A DNA stretch of 64,000 nt, taken from positions 62,001-126,000 of the forward strand of contig NZ_PNRE01000016.1 in the NCBI RefSeq assembly GCF_002879645.1. The letters run 5' to 3'. Numbering within the stretch: the stretch's first letter is position 1; each line of letters begins with the position of its first letter. The notes below the pieces were generated by a model. It was given only the letters and a program-made list of their open reading frames with translations. It was not told the DNA's origin and ran no database searches. The position numbers and the translations under genes are program-made. This DNA is from Halomonas heilongjiangensis. GTDB taxonomy: Bacteria; Pseudomonadota; Gammaproteobacteria; Pseudomonadales; Halomonadaceae. Positions 46,991 to 55,730 of the stretch are shown piece after piece.

Positions 46991-47749
46991 TCACGGGCCC
47001 ACGCCGAACAGCAGCCTCGCCAGATGGCCAGTAAGGAAGGCCAGCCCCGCCGCGGCCCCCCCCACCAGCAGGGTACGCAGCCCGGATAGCAACACCGGCC
47101 GGTGATAGACAAGGCTCTTGCCCATGCCGATCAGGAAGAACATCAGCGCGGCCAGCGCCAGGCTCGCAAGGAACTGCTGGGTGATGTCGAGCCACGGCAG
47201 GGTATAGGGCAGCAGCGGCATCATGCCGACGAACAGAAAGGCGGCGAAGGTGGTCAGCGCCGAACGCATCGGGCTCAGGGCCACCCTCTGCAGGCCATGC
47301 TCTTCCACCAGCATGGTGTCGATCCACACCTGGCGATCGCGGCTGATGGTGTCCACCACCTGCTCCAGAATTTCCCCCTCGAAGCCTTTCCGGTAGAAAA
47401 TCTGGCGTATCTCCTCGCGCTCCCCCTCGGGCACCCGGTCGATGTGCCCCGCCTCGCTCTGACGGACCCCTTCGATATGGTCGCGCTGGGCCTGGATCGA
47501 TTCGTAGTTGCTGACCGCCATGCTGAAGCCATCGGCCAGGAGGTTGGCGAATCCCAGCACCAGGGCCACCGACGCGGAGAAACCGGCGCCGAAGGCAGCC
47601 GATACCACGGCGAAGGTGGTGACGCAGCCATCGATTCCCCCCAGGATGGCATCGGGGACCGTCTCCGCCCGCTGGGGAGTATTCAACCGGCGCCGAATCG
47701 CTTCGGGGTGATGATCATGGTCCAGGGGATCTCGACGGCTCCACTTCAT
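46991..47749 (-). CDS. VIT1/CCC1-family membrane transporter
   Basis: 252 aa, about five helices. DAILGGIDGCVTTFAVVSAA and ANLLADGFSMAVSNYESIQA match the vacuolar iron/manganese transporter family, with a helical cytoplasmic segment (HIDRVPEGEREEIRQIF) in the middle. Likely exports Fe or Mn. GGGAGG is five bases before the ATG. Confidence 0.85.
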   Translation of the reverse strand: MKWSRRDPLDHDHHPEAIRRRLNTPQRAETVPDAILGGIDGCVTTFAVVSAAFGAGFSASVALVLGFANLLADGFSMAVSNYESIQAQRDHIEGVRQSEAGHIDRVPEGEREEIRQIFYRKGFEGEILEQVVDTISRDRQVWIDTMLVEEHGLQRVALSPMRSALTTFAAFLFVGMMPLLPYTLPWLDITQQFLASLALAALMFFLIGMGKSLVYHRPVLLSGLRTLLVGGAAAGLAFLTGHLARLLFGVGP

Positions 47750-48076
47750 GGCGGCCTCCCGTGACCTGCATCATCGCAGGGGCTCTTCCCCTAGCCTAGG
47801 AGGCTGTCGGACTTCACGCTGATCTACTGCGCAATCCGTGTCTCTCGCGACGACCGGTCAAATCCGACAGGCTCCTGGCCGGGATCTCATGGTAGTTGGC
47901 CCGACTCAAGGGCCCCCTGCCCCAGGCATCCGTCAGCAGTCGAGCGACGAGGCCACGCCTGGGATCACGACGAGCAGCCGTGCCCCGCGTCCCGCCTGGC
48001 GCAGACGGCCCATGACGGCCACTCTTGCTAGGGAAGCCCGTCAAGATGGAAACACCAGCCCATGGAGCCCGAGGAC
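47750..48076. other. Divergent intergenic region with inverted-repeat element
   Basis: 327 bp between the VIT-like gene and the FMN reductase. Contains the 79-bp element at 47798-47876. The rest shows no credible gene. Confidence 0.4.
47798..47876. repeat. 79-bp element with 17-bp inverted ends
   Basis: aggaggctgtcggactt (47798-47814) is repeated inverted at 47860-47876 with two mismatches. Size and layout are those of a REP/MITE-like element. Confidence 0.5.
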
Positions 48077-48676
48077 ATGACCGATCGCACGCCCCCCATC
48101 CTGGTCTTCGCCGGCAGTGCCCGGGAAGACTCCTTCAACAAGCAGCTGGCCCGCCTGGCCGCCGACCGCATCGAGGCGCTGGGCGGCGAGCCCACCTTCA
48201 TCGACCTGCGCGACTACCCGATGCCGCTCTACGACGGCGACCTGGAGGCCGAGAGCGGCCTGCCCGAGAACGCCCTGGCGCTGCGCCGGCTGCTGGCCGA
48301 GCACCAGGGGCTGCTGATCGCCTCGCCGGAGTACAACGGCTTCATCACCCCGCTGCTCAAGAACACCATCGACTGGCTCACCCGCCCCCATGAAGGCGAC
48401 AGCGGGCTCAAGCTGTTCCAGGGCCGGATCGCCGCGGTGGTCTCCGCCTCCCCCGGCGGGCTCGGCGGCATCCGCAGCCTGGCGCTGATTCGCCAGTTGC
48501 TGAGCAACATCGGCGTGACGGTGCTACCGGATCAGCTCGCCGTGGCCAGGGCCAAGGAAGCCTTCGATGACGACGGCAGCCTGGCAAGCGACGGCCAGCA
48601 GCAGAAGCTGGACGCCATCTGCGGGCGGCTGATCGATACGCTGGACCGGCTCGGGGCCCAAGGCCCGCGAGCGTGA
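48077..48676 (+). CDS. NAD(P)H-dependent FMN reductase
   Basis: 199 aa, flavodoxin-like fold. FAGSAREDSFNKQLARLAAD (phosphate-binding loop) and IASPEYNGFITPLLKNTIDW are the family signatures. Supplies reduced FMN or reduces quinones. ATG at 48077 chosen; an ATG 15 bases earlier has no ribosome site. Confidence 0.88.
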   Translation: MTDRTPPILVFAGSAREDSFNKQLARLAADRIEALGGEPTFIDLRDYPMPLYDGDLEAESGLPENALALRRLLAEHQGLLIASPEYNGFITPLLKNTIDWLTRPHEGDSGLKLFQGRIAAVVSASPGGLGGIRSLALIRQLLSNIGVTVLPDQLAVARAKEAFDDDGSLASDGQQQKLDAICGRLIDTLDRLGAQGPRA

Positions 48677-48723
48677 GGGACATCCCGCGGGGGGAGCCCG
48701 ACTGACAGCGACGGAGGCACGGC

Positions 48724-50469
48724 ATGGCGCTGGACGCACTCGATGGCCCTTTTCGGCATCGCTACCTGTCCCACGAGGCGCTGACGCGACAGCTCGAGGA
48801 GTGGGCCCAGGCCTTCCCGCAGCTGGCTCGCCTGCAGAGCATCGCCACCACCCCGCAGGGGCGCGACATCTGGGTGCTGACCATCGGCCCAGAGCCGGAC
48901 CGCCGGCGTCCCGGGGTCTGGGTGGATGGCAACATGCACGGGACCGAGCTGGCCGGCTCCAGCGTCGCCCTGGCCGTGGCCGAGGCGGCCCTGGCCCTGC
49001 ACCTCGCTCCCGAGGCCCTGCCCGGCGGCTGGCCGGAGCACCAGCTCCGGTTCCTGCGCGAGGTACTGTTCTACGTCTGTCCGCGCATCTCGCCGGACGG
49101 TGCCGAGCAGGTGCTGCGGCAGGGCGGTTTCGTGCGCTCGGCCCCGCGGCGCACCCCGGACAGTCCCGCCAGGCCCCACTGGCTCGCCCGGGACCTGGAT
49201 GGCGACGGCCACTGCCGCTACCTGCGCCGGCACGACGAGGCCGGCGACTTCGTCGAATCGCCCAACCATCCCGGCCTGATGCTGCCGCGCCGGGTGGAAG
49301 ACCCGCCACCCTACTGGCGACTCTATCCCGAGGGCGTGATCGAACACTGGGACGGCGTGACGATTCCCGAGCCCGACGCGCTGCGCGATACGCCGGACTT
49401 CAACCGCCACTTCCCCTGGGGCTGGCGGCCGGAGCCCGACCAGCTCGGCGCCGGCCACTGCCCCGGCGCCGAACCCGAGCCCCGTGCCGTCATCGATTTC
49501 GCCCTCGCCCACCCCAACCTCTACGCCTGGCTGAACCTGCATACCTTCGGCGGCGTGTTCATCCGTCCGCTCACCGATGCCCATGACAAGTGCATGGACC
49601 AGCATGACCTCGCGCTCTACCGGCAACTGGCCACCTGGGGGCAATCGCTGGTCGGCTACCCCACCGTCAGCGGCTTCGAGGAGTTCACCTACGAGCCGGA
49701 CACCCCACTGCACGGCGACCTCACCGACTTCGCCTACCATCAGCGGGGTTGCGTGGCCCAGGTCTGCGAGCTCTGGGACCTCTTCCACCGGCTCGGCCGC
49801 CCCCGGCCCGAGCGCTTCATCGACCACTACACGGCCTTCGACCGCGAGGAGATGGGGCGACTGGCACAGTGGGACCTCGTCAACAATCGGCAGCGCCTGT
49901 TCCACCCCTGGCACCCCCTGGACCATCCGCAACTGGGGGCGGTCGAGGTCGGCGGGCTGGACCCGAGCATCGGCATCTGGAACCCGCCACCGGAGATCCT
50001 GCCGGCGATCTGCGACGGCCTCACCGCCTACTGGCTGCAGGTCGCCTCCCTCCTGCCGCGGCTGGTGATCGAGACGGTGCACTGCACGCCGCTGGGCGAC
50101 GGCTACCGGGAGCTGGAGGTGACGGTCGCCAATCACGGCTACCTGCCCAGTCACGGGGTGCAGGCGGCCCGCGAACGGCCCTGGAACAGCGGCGTAGAGG
50201 CCACGGCCATCGCCACGGGCTGCCGGCTGCATGCCCCCGGCCAGGCCCGCCAGGTGCTGGGTCACCTGGACGGCTGGGGCCGCGGGCTGGGCGACACCGC
50301 CCATATGCCCTGGTTCCAGCGCTCACGCGGCAACGGCCACCAGGCGCGGGCACGCTGGGTGATACAGGGCGAAGGCGAGGTACGAGTGAAGGTCTACAGC
50401 CCGCGGCTGGGGGAGGTGATCCGCACGATCGCGATCCCGGGGGTGTCCGGTGCACCGGCCCCCTGCTGA
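48724..50469 (+). CDS. M14-family zinc carboxypeptidase
   Basis: 581 aa, no signal peptide. Zinc site His72-x-x-Glu75 (VDGNMHGTELAGSS) and a later His (AWLNLHTFGGVF); probable catalytic Glu in AQVCELWDLF. About 130 C-terminal residues form an extra beta-rich domain (ETVHCTPLGDGYRELEVTVA). The 3' end (from 50246) is partly duplicated at 50998-51080 beyond the next gene. Cytosolic location and large size are unusual for secreted digestive types. Confidence 0.85.
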   Translation: MALDALDGPFRHRYLSHEALTRQLEEWAQAFPQLARLQSIATTPQGRDIWVLTIGPEPDRRRPGVWVDGNMHGTELAGSSVALAVAEAALALHLAPEALPGGWPEHQLRFLREVLFYVCPRISPDGAEQVLRQGGFVRSAPRRTPDSPARPHWLARDLDGDGHCRYLRRHDEAGDFVESPNHPGLMLPRRVEDPPPYWRLYPEGVIEHWDGVTIPEPDALRDTPDFNRHFPWGWRPEPDQLGAGHCPGAEPEPRAVIDFALAHPNLYAWLNLHTFGGVFIRPLTDAHDKCMDQHDLALYRQLATWGQSLVGYPTVSGFEEFTYEPDTPLHGDLTDFAYHQRGCVAQVCELWDLFHRLGRPRPERFIDHYTAFDREEMGRLAQWDLVNNRQRLFHPWHPLDHPQLGAVEVGGLDPSIGIWNPPPEILPAICDGLTAYWLQVASLLPRLVIETVHCTPLGDGYRELEVTVANHGYLPSHGVQAARERPWNSGVEATAIATGCRLHAPGQARQVLGHLDGWGRGLGDTAHMPWFQRSRGNGHQARARWVIQGEGEVRVKVYSPRLGEVIRTIAIPGVSGAPAPC

Positions 50470-50527
50470 GCGGCCGCGACGCCTCTGCCCATGCGGCGGG
50501 TGATGCCCCCAAAGCGAGGAACATGCG

Positions 50528-50977
50528 ATGGACATAGCACTGAAGGACGTCACCGGCGAGAACTTCGAGGCCGTCATTGCGCTGGAGGTAGCGACACCGC
50601 AGCGTGACTATGTCGCTGACAATCTGTACTCCATTGCCGAATCGAGCTTCCATCCGACCTATCGGCCCCGCGCCATCTATTGCGACGGGGAAGTGGTCGG
50701 CTTTCTCATGTACGAATCCTTCGATCACGACGACCGGCCGCCTGCCTACAACATCTTCCGTCTCATGGTCGACCGACACCACCAGGGAAGAGGCATCGGA
50801 CACAGGGCCATGCAGTGCGTGCTCGACGAGATCAGGGCACAGGGTCCCTTCGAGCGAATCGCGATCTGCTACGTGCCCACCAATCAGGTCGCCCGGGACT
50901 TCTACGCCAGCCTCGGCTTCCAGGAGACGGGGCTGAGCGAGGAGACCGGCGAGGTCATCGCCGAGATCCGGGGGTGA
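50528..50977 (+). CDS. GNAT-family N-acetyltransferase
   Basis: 149 aa. CoA-binding motif A FRLMVDRHHQGRGIGHRAMQ (about residues 77-96), then NQVARDFYASLGFQETG. Closest in pattern to spermine/spermidine acetyltransferases of the BltD/PaiA type. It lies between the M14 gene and a duplicate of that gene's 3' end. Confidence 0.88.
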   Translation: MDIALKDVTGENFEAVIALEVATPQRDYVADNLYSIAESSFHPTYRPRAIYCDGEVVGFLMYESFDHDDRPPAYNIFRLMVDRHHQGRGIGHRAMQCVLDEIRAQGPFERIAICYVPTNQVARDFYASLGFQETGLSEETGEVIAEIRG

Positions 50978-50997
50978 GGAGGGGCGCAGCCCGCACG

Positions 50998-51080
50998 CCC
51001 GCCAGGTGCTGGGTCACCTGGACGGCTGGGGCTGGGGCCGCGGGCTGGGGGAGGTGGTTCGCACGATCGTGATCCCGGAG
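50998..51080 (+). pseudogene. Duplicated, internally deleted 3' end of the M14 gene
   Basis: 50998-51032 is identical to 50246-50280 (35 bases). 51040-51079 closely repeats 50402-50441. About 120 bases between are missing, joined at a ccgcgggctggg/ccgcggctgggg microhomology. Confidence 0.8.
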
Positions 51081-51104
51081 GACGCCGCCTGGCATCGGCA
51101 CGGG

Positions 51105-51677
51105 TCACCGGTGGCCCGGCCGAGGCTCCCAGCGGTGACGGTGCCGCTCCCACCACGCCCGCGCATGGATCCGGTTCTCGTGATTGGTGCTCTCGGTGAG
51201 GACGGTGCCCAGCAGGAGCGCGTCACCGCCGGTCTGCGCCATGACGGCCGGGTCCTGGGAGGCCAACTGCAGGGCATAGAGCACCAGCATGAGTTCGTAG
51301 GGGTCGTGGGTCTCGATCCTGGCGAACAGCAACGGAATCGCCAACTCGCCGAGCTGCCCCAGCTGCTCCGCCGCCGTGTACCAGGTGCGCGGATGCTCGA
51401 CTCCGCCGTAGGTCTGCGTGAAGCGCCGGTCGGACAGTCGGCTGATGTAGTAGTGAGCCCGGTCCTCGGGGGTATGGAAATAGGGCGGCAGCCAGGTGAC
51501 ATCCACCGCCGGCGCCGATGACGCCTCCTCGCGTACCTCGCTTGCCTCTCCCACGGCTTCCGGTTCCGGGGCCGGAGTATCGTCGCGCGGCGACGGGGCG
51601 GGCGGTTGCGAACCGCAGCCGCCCGACAGCAGCACGACCAGCAGCACGATCAGCGAGGGATGGCCCCGTACTCTCAT
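51105..51677 (-). CDS. Lipoprotein, unknown function
   Basis: 190 aa. Lipobox LLSGGC with Cys21 as the lipidated residue, then a proline/acid-rich linker (about residues 22-58) and a helical repeat-like C-terminal domain (TAAEQLGQLGELAIPLLFAR; ELMLVLYALQLASQDPAVMA). GGGGAG is upstream. Function not recognised. Confidence 0.75.
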   Translation of the reverse strand: MRVRGHPSLIVLLVVLLSGGCGSQPPAPSPRDDTPAPEPEAVGEASEVREEASSAPAVDVTWLPPYFHTPEDRAHYYISRLSDRRFTQTYGGVEHPRTWYTAAEQLGQLGELAIPLLFARIETHDPYELMLVLYALQLASQDPAVMAQTGGDALLLGTVLTESTNHENRIHARAWWERHRHRWEPRPGHR

Positions 51678-51718
51678 CTTGCGGTCACTCCCCTAATCGC
51701 CCCGGCACGCGCCCGACC

Positions 51719-52372
51719 TCAGTCGCCCTGGCCAACGGCGCCGAGCATGCCATCCAACTCGCTCTCCTTGACGCCGAGCATCAGCAGGATCTGCCGTTGG
51801 GCGGCCTCGAGTATGTTCCGCCGCTCCTCTTCCTCGGGCAGGCTCTTGGCGATGGCGACGGCGCCCACCAGGGAGGCGAGGATCGCGCGGGACTTCTCGG
51901 CGATGACCTTGCGGTCGGGCTCGAAGGGCAGTTTCTTCAGGCGACTCAAGGCGATGAGCCGGGTTTCCAGCATCTTCCGCATGCGCTGGTACGAGGCCTC
52001 GAACAGGGTCCTGATCTCGGCGTTCTCGTTGCCTATCTCGTTGAACAGCACCGTTTCCGGCCCCGGCTCGTGCTTGCGGGCCAGCTCCTGGAGGTTCCAG
52101 TAGTTGGCCACCAGGGCGGTCAGGTGTTTCACCGACAAGGGCCCCTTGACCAGCCGCGCCGCGCGGCTGCCTTCCAGGGTTTCGTGGATGGAGGCATTGT
52201 AGAGGGCCTCCTTCGACTCGAAGTGGGCATAGAAGGCCCCATGGGTCATCTTCGCCAGCTTCATGATCTGCCCGATGGAGACCTTGTCGAAGCCATAGCG
52301 ACAGAACAACTCGGTGGCAGACGTCAGGATTCGCTCCCTGGATCTTGCCTTGTGCGCTGCTGAATATGGCAT
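51719..52372 (-). CDS. TetR/AcrR-family repressor
   Basis: 217 aa. N-terminal helix-turn-helix: RERILTSATELFCRYGFDKV, then IGQIMKLAKMTHGAFYAHFE. The C-terminal ligand domain is specific. ATG at 52372 with GAGG five bases upstream. Divergent from the ketoacyl synthase gene 91 bp away, so that gene is the likely target. Confidence 0.9.
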   Translation of the reverse strand: MPYSAAHKARSRERILTSATELFCRYGFDKVSIGQIMKLAKMTHGAFYAHFESKEALYNASIHETLEGSRAARLVKGPLSVKHLTALVANYWNLQELARKHEPGPETVLFNEIGNENAEIRTLFEASYQRMRKMLETRLIALSRLKKLPFEPDRKVIAEKSRAILASLVGAVAIAKSLPEEEERRNILEAAQRQILLMLGVKESELDGMLGAVGQGD

Positions 52373-52463
52373 GACCACCTCGCCGTCACGAGACTGAATA
52401 TTATCTTGATCATATCTAGCCCGATGCTAGGTTTGCCGCGACCCTTGACCTTCAGGAGACACC
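52373..52463. promoter_or_regulatory. Divergent promoter region, TetR / ketoacyl synthase
   Basis: Contains AT-rich atattatcttgatcatat (imperfect palindrome) and CTAG-cccgatg-CTAG, both possible TetR operator sites. Confidence 0.35.
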
Positions 52464-53729
52464 ATGAAATCACCGATCGTCATCACGGGCATGGGCATGA
52501 TCAGTCCCCTCGGATGCGGCGTCAAGGCAGCATGGAGCCGCCTGCTGGAGGGGCGCTCGGGCATCGGCCCGATCACGCGCTTCGACACGGGCGACTTTCC
52601 GGTCAAGATCGCGGGACTGGTCCCCACGATCGACGACGACGCCGAGGCCGGCCTCGACCTCGATCGGGTCGCCGACAGCAAGGAGCGGCGCAAGCTGGAG
52701 CTGTTCAGCCTCTACGCCATGGCCGCCGCGCAGCAGGCACTGGCACAGGCCGGCTGGTTCCCCGAGGGGGAGGCCGAACAGCGGGCCACCGCGACCATCG
52801 TGGCCACGGGAATCGGCGGCTTCCCCACCATCACCCAGGCGCAGGACACCCTCACCCAGCGCGGCCACCGACGCCTCTCCCCCTTCACCGTGCCGGCCTT
52901 CCTGGCCAACATGGCGGCAGGCAACCTCTCCATCCGGTACGGCTTCCGGGGACCGCTGGGCTGCCCGGTCACGGCATGCGCGGCGGGCATCCAGGCCATC
53001 GGTGACGGCATGCGCCTGTTGCGCAGCGGCGAGGCCGATGTCGCCCTGGTAGGCGGCGCCGAGGCCTGCATCGACCCGCTCTCGCTGGCCGGCTTCCATG
53101 CGCTGAAGGCGCTCTCCATCGAACGGGATGAGCCGACCCACGCTTCGCGGCCCTTCGATCGGGCGCGCAACGGCTTCGTGATGGGCGAGGGAGCGGGACT
53201 GCTGGTGATCGAGACCCTGGAACATGCCGAGGCGCGAGGTGCGACGCCACTGGCGATCCTCAGCGGTTACGGCACCAGTGCCGACGCCCACCACATCACC
53301 GCCGGACCGGAAGACGGCGCCGGTGCCGCCGCGGCCATCCGCACCGCCCTGCGCATGGCGCAGCTGTCACCCGAGGAGATCGGCTACATCAATGCCCACG
53401 CCACCTCGACGCCCGTGGGCGACCGCGCCGAGGTCGCCTCGCTCCGGAGCGTGTTCGGGAATGGGCTCGCGGGCATCCCGATCTCCTCCACCAAGTCGGC
53501 CACCGGCCACCTGCTGGGCGCCGCCGGCGGCGTCGAAAGCATCTTCTCCGGCCTGGCCGTGATGCACGATCGACTCCCCCCGACCCTGAACCTGGAGAGT
53601 TCGGACGACGACATGCAGGACCTGGACTTCGTGCCCGGGGCGGCGCGCGATGCGGTCACCCGACACGCCCTGTGCAACGGGTTCGGCTTCGGCGGGGTGA
53701 ACGCTGCCCTGATCGTCAGCAAGGTATAA
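52464..53729 (+). CDS. Beta-ketoacyl-ACP synthase II-like
   Basis: 421 aa. Condenses malonyl-ACP with acyl-ACP. Catalytic Cys172 (VTACAAGIQAIGDG), His in NAHATSTPVGD and His in SATGHLLGAAGG complete the C-H-H triad. It lies outside a fab cluster and beside a TetR gene, so it may be a regulated paralogue of FabF. AGGAG precedes the ATG. Confidence 0.92.
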   Translation: MKSPIVITGMGMISPLGCGVKAAWSRLLEGRSGIGPITRFDTGDFPVKIAGLVPTIDDDAEAGLDLDRVADSKERRKLELFSLYAMAAAQQALAQAGWFPEGEAEQRATATIVATGIGGFPTITQAQDTLTQRGHRRLSPFTVPAFLANMAAGNLSIRYGFRGPLGCPVTACAAGIQAIGDGMRLLRSGEADVALVGGAEACIDPLSLAGFHALKALSIERDEPTHASRPFDRARNGFVMGEGAGLLVIETLEHAEARGATPLAILSGYGTSADAHHITAGPEDGAGAAAAIRTALRMAQLSPEEIGYINAHATSTPVGDRAEVASLRSVFGNGLAGIPISSTKSATGHLLGAAGGVESIFSGLAVMHDRLPPTLNLESSDDDMQDLDFVPGAARDAVTRHALCNGFGFGGVNAALIVSKV

Positions 53730-53796
53730 GGCAACGCGGCCCCGGGGTCACGGGGGCAGGCCCGCCGGGGTGTCGGCCGATGTCGGCGGGTACGCC

Positions 53797-54426
53797 TCAG
53801 TGCGCATCCTCGCGAAGCCGTTCGAAGGCTTCCGGCGAGATCAGCCGGCGCTCGGCATCCAGGATCTTTCCCCCTAGGTCGGCCACCGCCTGCGTGAAGT
53901 CGATCAGGGTGTCGGGACTCCGGGCCACGCGACGCTTGTTGACGAAGTTGATCAGGATCGATACGCCGCTGACGATCGGCTGCTTCCCGCCTTCGTGCAG
54001 CGGCGGCAGGGTGCCCGGAGGCGAGGCGTTGGCGATGGTGAGCCGGTAGCCACCCCGCGGCGCCGGTACTTGATAGATGCCCAGCTTCGCGTTGTACCGG
54101 GCGCCGGCGCCGGCCAGCAGCCCGGCGAGCCCGCGGTTGGTCTCCTCCCCCGGCCGGTCGAGCACCACGAACAGGCACTGCTGAACGTCCTTGGCAGGCC
54201 GAGGCCGTGAGGAGCCCCTGGCCGGCCTGGCGTCCAGAACGACAGGCGCTTCGATCGCCGGCCGCGGCTCGCTCGACCGTTCGCCCAGGGCGACCCGGCG
54301 TTCCCGGGGCGCCGCGTCCTCATCCCGAGGGCCCGGTCTGCCCGTGACATAGAGCACCGCCACGCACGCCAGGGCGCAGAACAACGCCAGGCTGGCGAGC
54401 AGCATCACGCCGATGAACGGGTTCAT
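53797..54426 (-). CDS. ZipA-like protein with C-terminal FtsZ-binding-type domain
   Basis: 209 aa. N-terminal membrane helix (residues 5-28), a basic/proline-rich linker (to about 75), then a domain whose last part (DTLIDFTQAVADLGGKILDA, ERRLISPEAFERLRE) matches the end of ZipA, where VADELGG-type and RRMMTP-type motifs occur. SGVSILINF fits the central strand. The gene is not beside ligA or smc, where true zipA sits, so a paralogue is likely. GGAGG is nine bases before the ATG. Confidence 0.65.
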   Translation of the reverse strand: MNPFIGVMLLASLALFCALACVAVLYVTGRPGPRDEDAAPRERRVALGERSSEPRPAIEAPVVLDARPARGSSRPRPAKDVQQCLFVVLDRPGEETNRGLAGLLAGAGARYNAKLGIYQVPAPRGGYRLTIANASPPGTLPPLHEGGKQPIVSGVSILINFVNKRRVARSPDTLIDFTQAVADLGGKILDAERRLISPEAFERLREDAH

Positions 54427-54824
54427 CTGGACTTGCCTCCTTGCCAGTCCCCCCTGATCGGGGGGAGTCCCCAAGGATATCGTCCCGACGTTGCCGTACT
54501 TTAGATAACAACAGTAACGGGGCACTGCCTCGCCGTCTGCGTCTAGACCTTCCAGGGCAACGGCGGCGGCATCAACCGCTCACCGTCGAACTGCGGAATG
54601 CTGCCGAAGCGCTCGCTGCCCTCCTCCCAGTCGCGCAGCCCCGCGGCACCGCCCTTGAAGACCGCGGGGCCGGCGTGATCGAGGAAGCACCGGGCGGCGC
54701 TGTCGCGACGGCAGCACCCGGTTGATGAGGGTGCTCATGGGGCACTCCTTCCGGAGCGGTCGAGAAGCGGAGTCGGCCCGTCGAGGGCCTGGCCTCAGCA
54801 TAGGCAGCTTGGCGCCGGGCCGCC
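54427..54824. other. Region between the ZipA-like and PRPP synthetase-like genes
   Basis: 398 bp. Contains a broken small ORF (54541-54733). Left part holds the promoter area of the ZipA-like gene. Confidence 0.4.
54541..54733 (-). pseudogene. Small ORF broken by a frameshift
   Basis: AAGGAG and ATG (54738 region) begin MSTLINRVLPSRQ; the coding-like frame then shifts to read AARCFLDHAGPAVFKGGAAG, DWEEGSERFGSIPQFDG and ends PPPLPWKV. Neither frame alone spans the gene. Family not recognised. Confidence 0.35.
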
Positions 54825-55730
54825 TCAGGCTGGTCCGGCCACTACCTGTACCAACCTCTCTGCCAGCACCGGGGCCATGGCGATGGCATTGCTCTCGTGG
54901 GCGATGCAGTCGGTGCTCCAGACCTCCCCCACCCCGGCGGCCTCGATCACCGCCAGCGCATCGCCGGCGAAGAGCGCATGGGTGATGGCCACGTCGACCG
55001 AGGCGGCGCCGGCGGCGAGCACTTGCTCGGCGGCACGGGCGAGGGTGTGGCCGGAGCTGGCGACGTCGTCCATCAGCACCACCTGGCGACCGGTAAGCGC
55101 CAGGTCGGGGAGCTGGATCTCCACCTCCCGGTCACCGTGGCGCACCTTGCGGCATACGTCGTAGTCGAAGCCGGTGACCTCGGCGGCTCCCTGCACCCAC
55201 TGCAGCGCCTCCTCGTCGGGGCCGATCAGCAGCGCCTCGCGGCGCTTCCCCGCGATCAGCTCGGCCAGGCGCGGCGCGCCGGAAAGTGCGATGGCGTGCT
55301 CGATGGGGATCGCCTGGTCGAGGCGGTCGATGCGGTGCAGGTGCGGGTCCACGGTGATCACGGCATCGAACAGCTCGGCGAGAAAGCCACCAACGATGGT
55401 CTGGCTGACGATCTCGCCGGGGTGAAAGGCGATGTCCTGGCGCATGTAGGCCAGGTACGGCGCCACCAGCACCAGGCGCTTCACGCCCTGGCGGCGGGCA
55501 TGGCGGGCGAGCAGCAGCAACTCGATCAGCTTGTCGTTGGGGCGGTCGAGGCTGCGGTAGATCACCTGGGTGTCGGGGAAGGTCCCGGCCTCGGCGAAGG
55601 GCAGAGTGAGCTTGAGCTCCTCGTCGGGGAAACGGTGGCGGTCGACGGCGTGGGCGGGAAGACCCGCCGCCTCGGCCAGGCGGGAGGCGGGGACCGCCTC
55701 GTCGGGGAAATGGAGCAGTACGGTGGTCAT
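54825..55730 (-). CDS. Ribose-phosphate pyrophosphokinase-like protein
   Basis: 301 aa. Prs fold: APYLAYMRQDIAFHPGEIVS (flexible loop area), TVDPHLHRID, and the PRPP loop VVLMDDVASSGHTLARAAEQ. Makes or uses PRPP. Not the housekeeping prsA context (no ispE nearby). Its start overlaps the stop of the phosphorylase-like gene by one base (TGATG), so the two are translated together. Confidence 0.88.
   Translation of the reverse strand: MTTVLLHFPDEAVPASRLAEAAGLPAHAVDRHRFPDEELKLTLPFAEAGTFPDTQVIYRSLDRPNDKLIELLLLARHARRQGVKRLVLVAPYLAYMRQDIAFHPGEIVSQTIVGGFLAELFDAVITVDPHLHRIDRLDQAIPIEHAIALSGAPRLAELIAGKRREALLIGPDEEALQWVQGAAEVTGFDYDVCRKVRHGDREVEIQLPDLALTGRQVVLMDDVASSGHTLARAAEQVLAAGAASVDVAITHALFAGDALAVIEAAGVGEVWSTDCIAHESNAIAMAPVLAERLVQVVAGPA

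Noticed and set aside
47814-48044. 76-codon minus-strand frame between the VIT-like gene and the FMN reductase
   Set aside because: Looked like a possible transposase remnant, but no motif could be named and it overlaps the inverted-repeat element.
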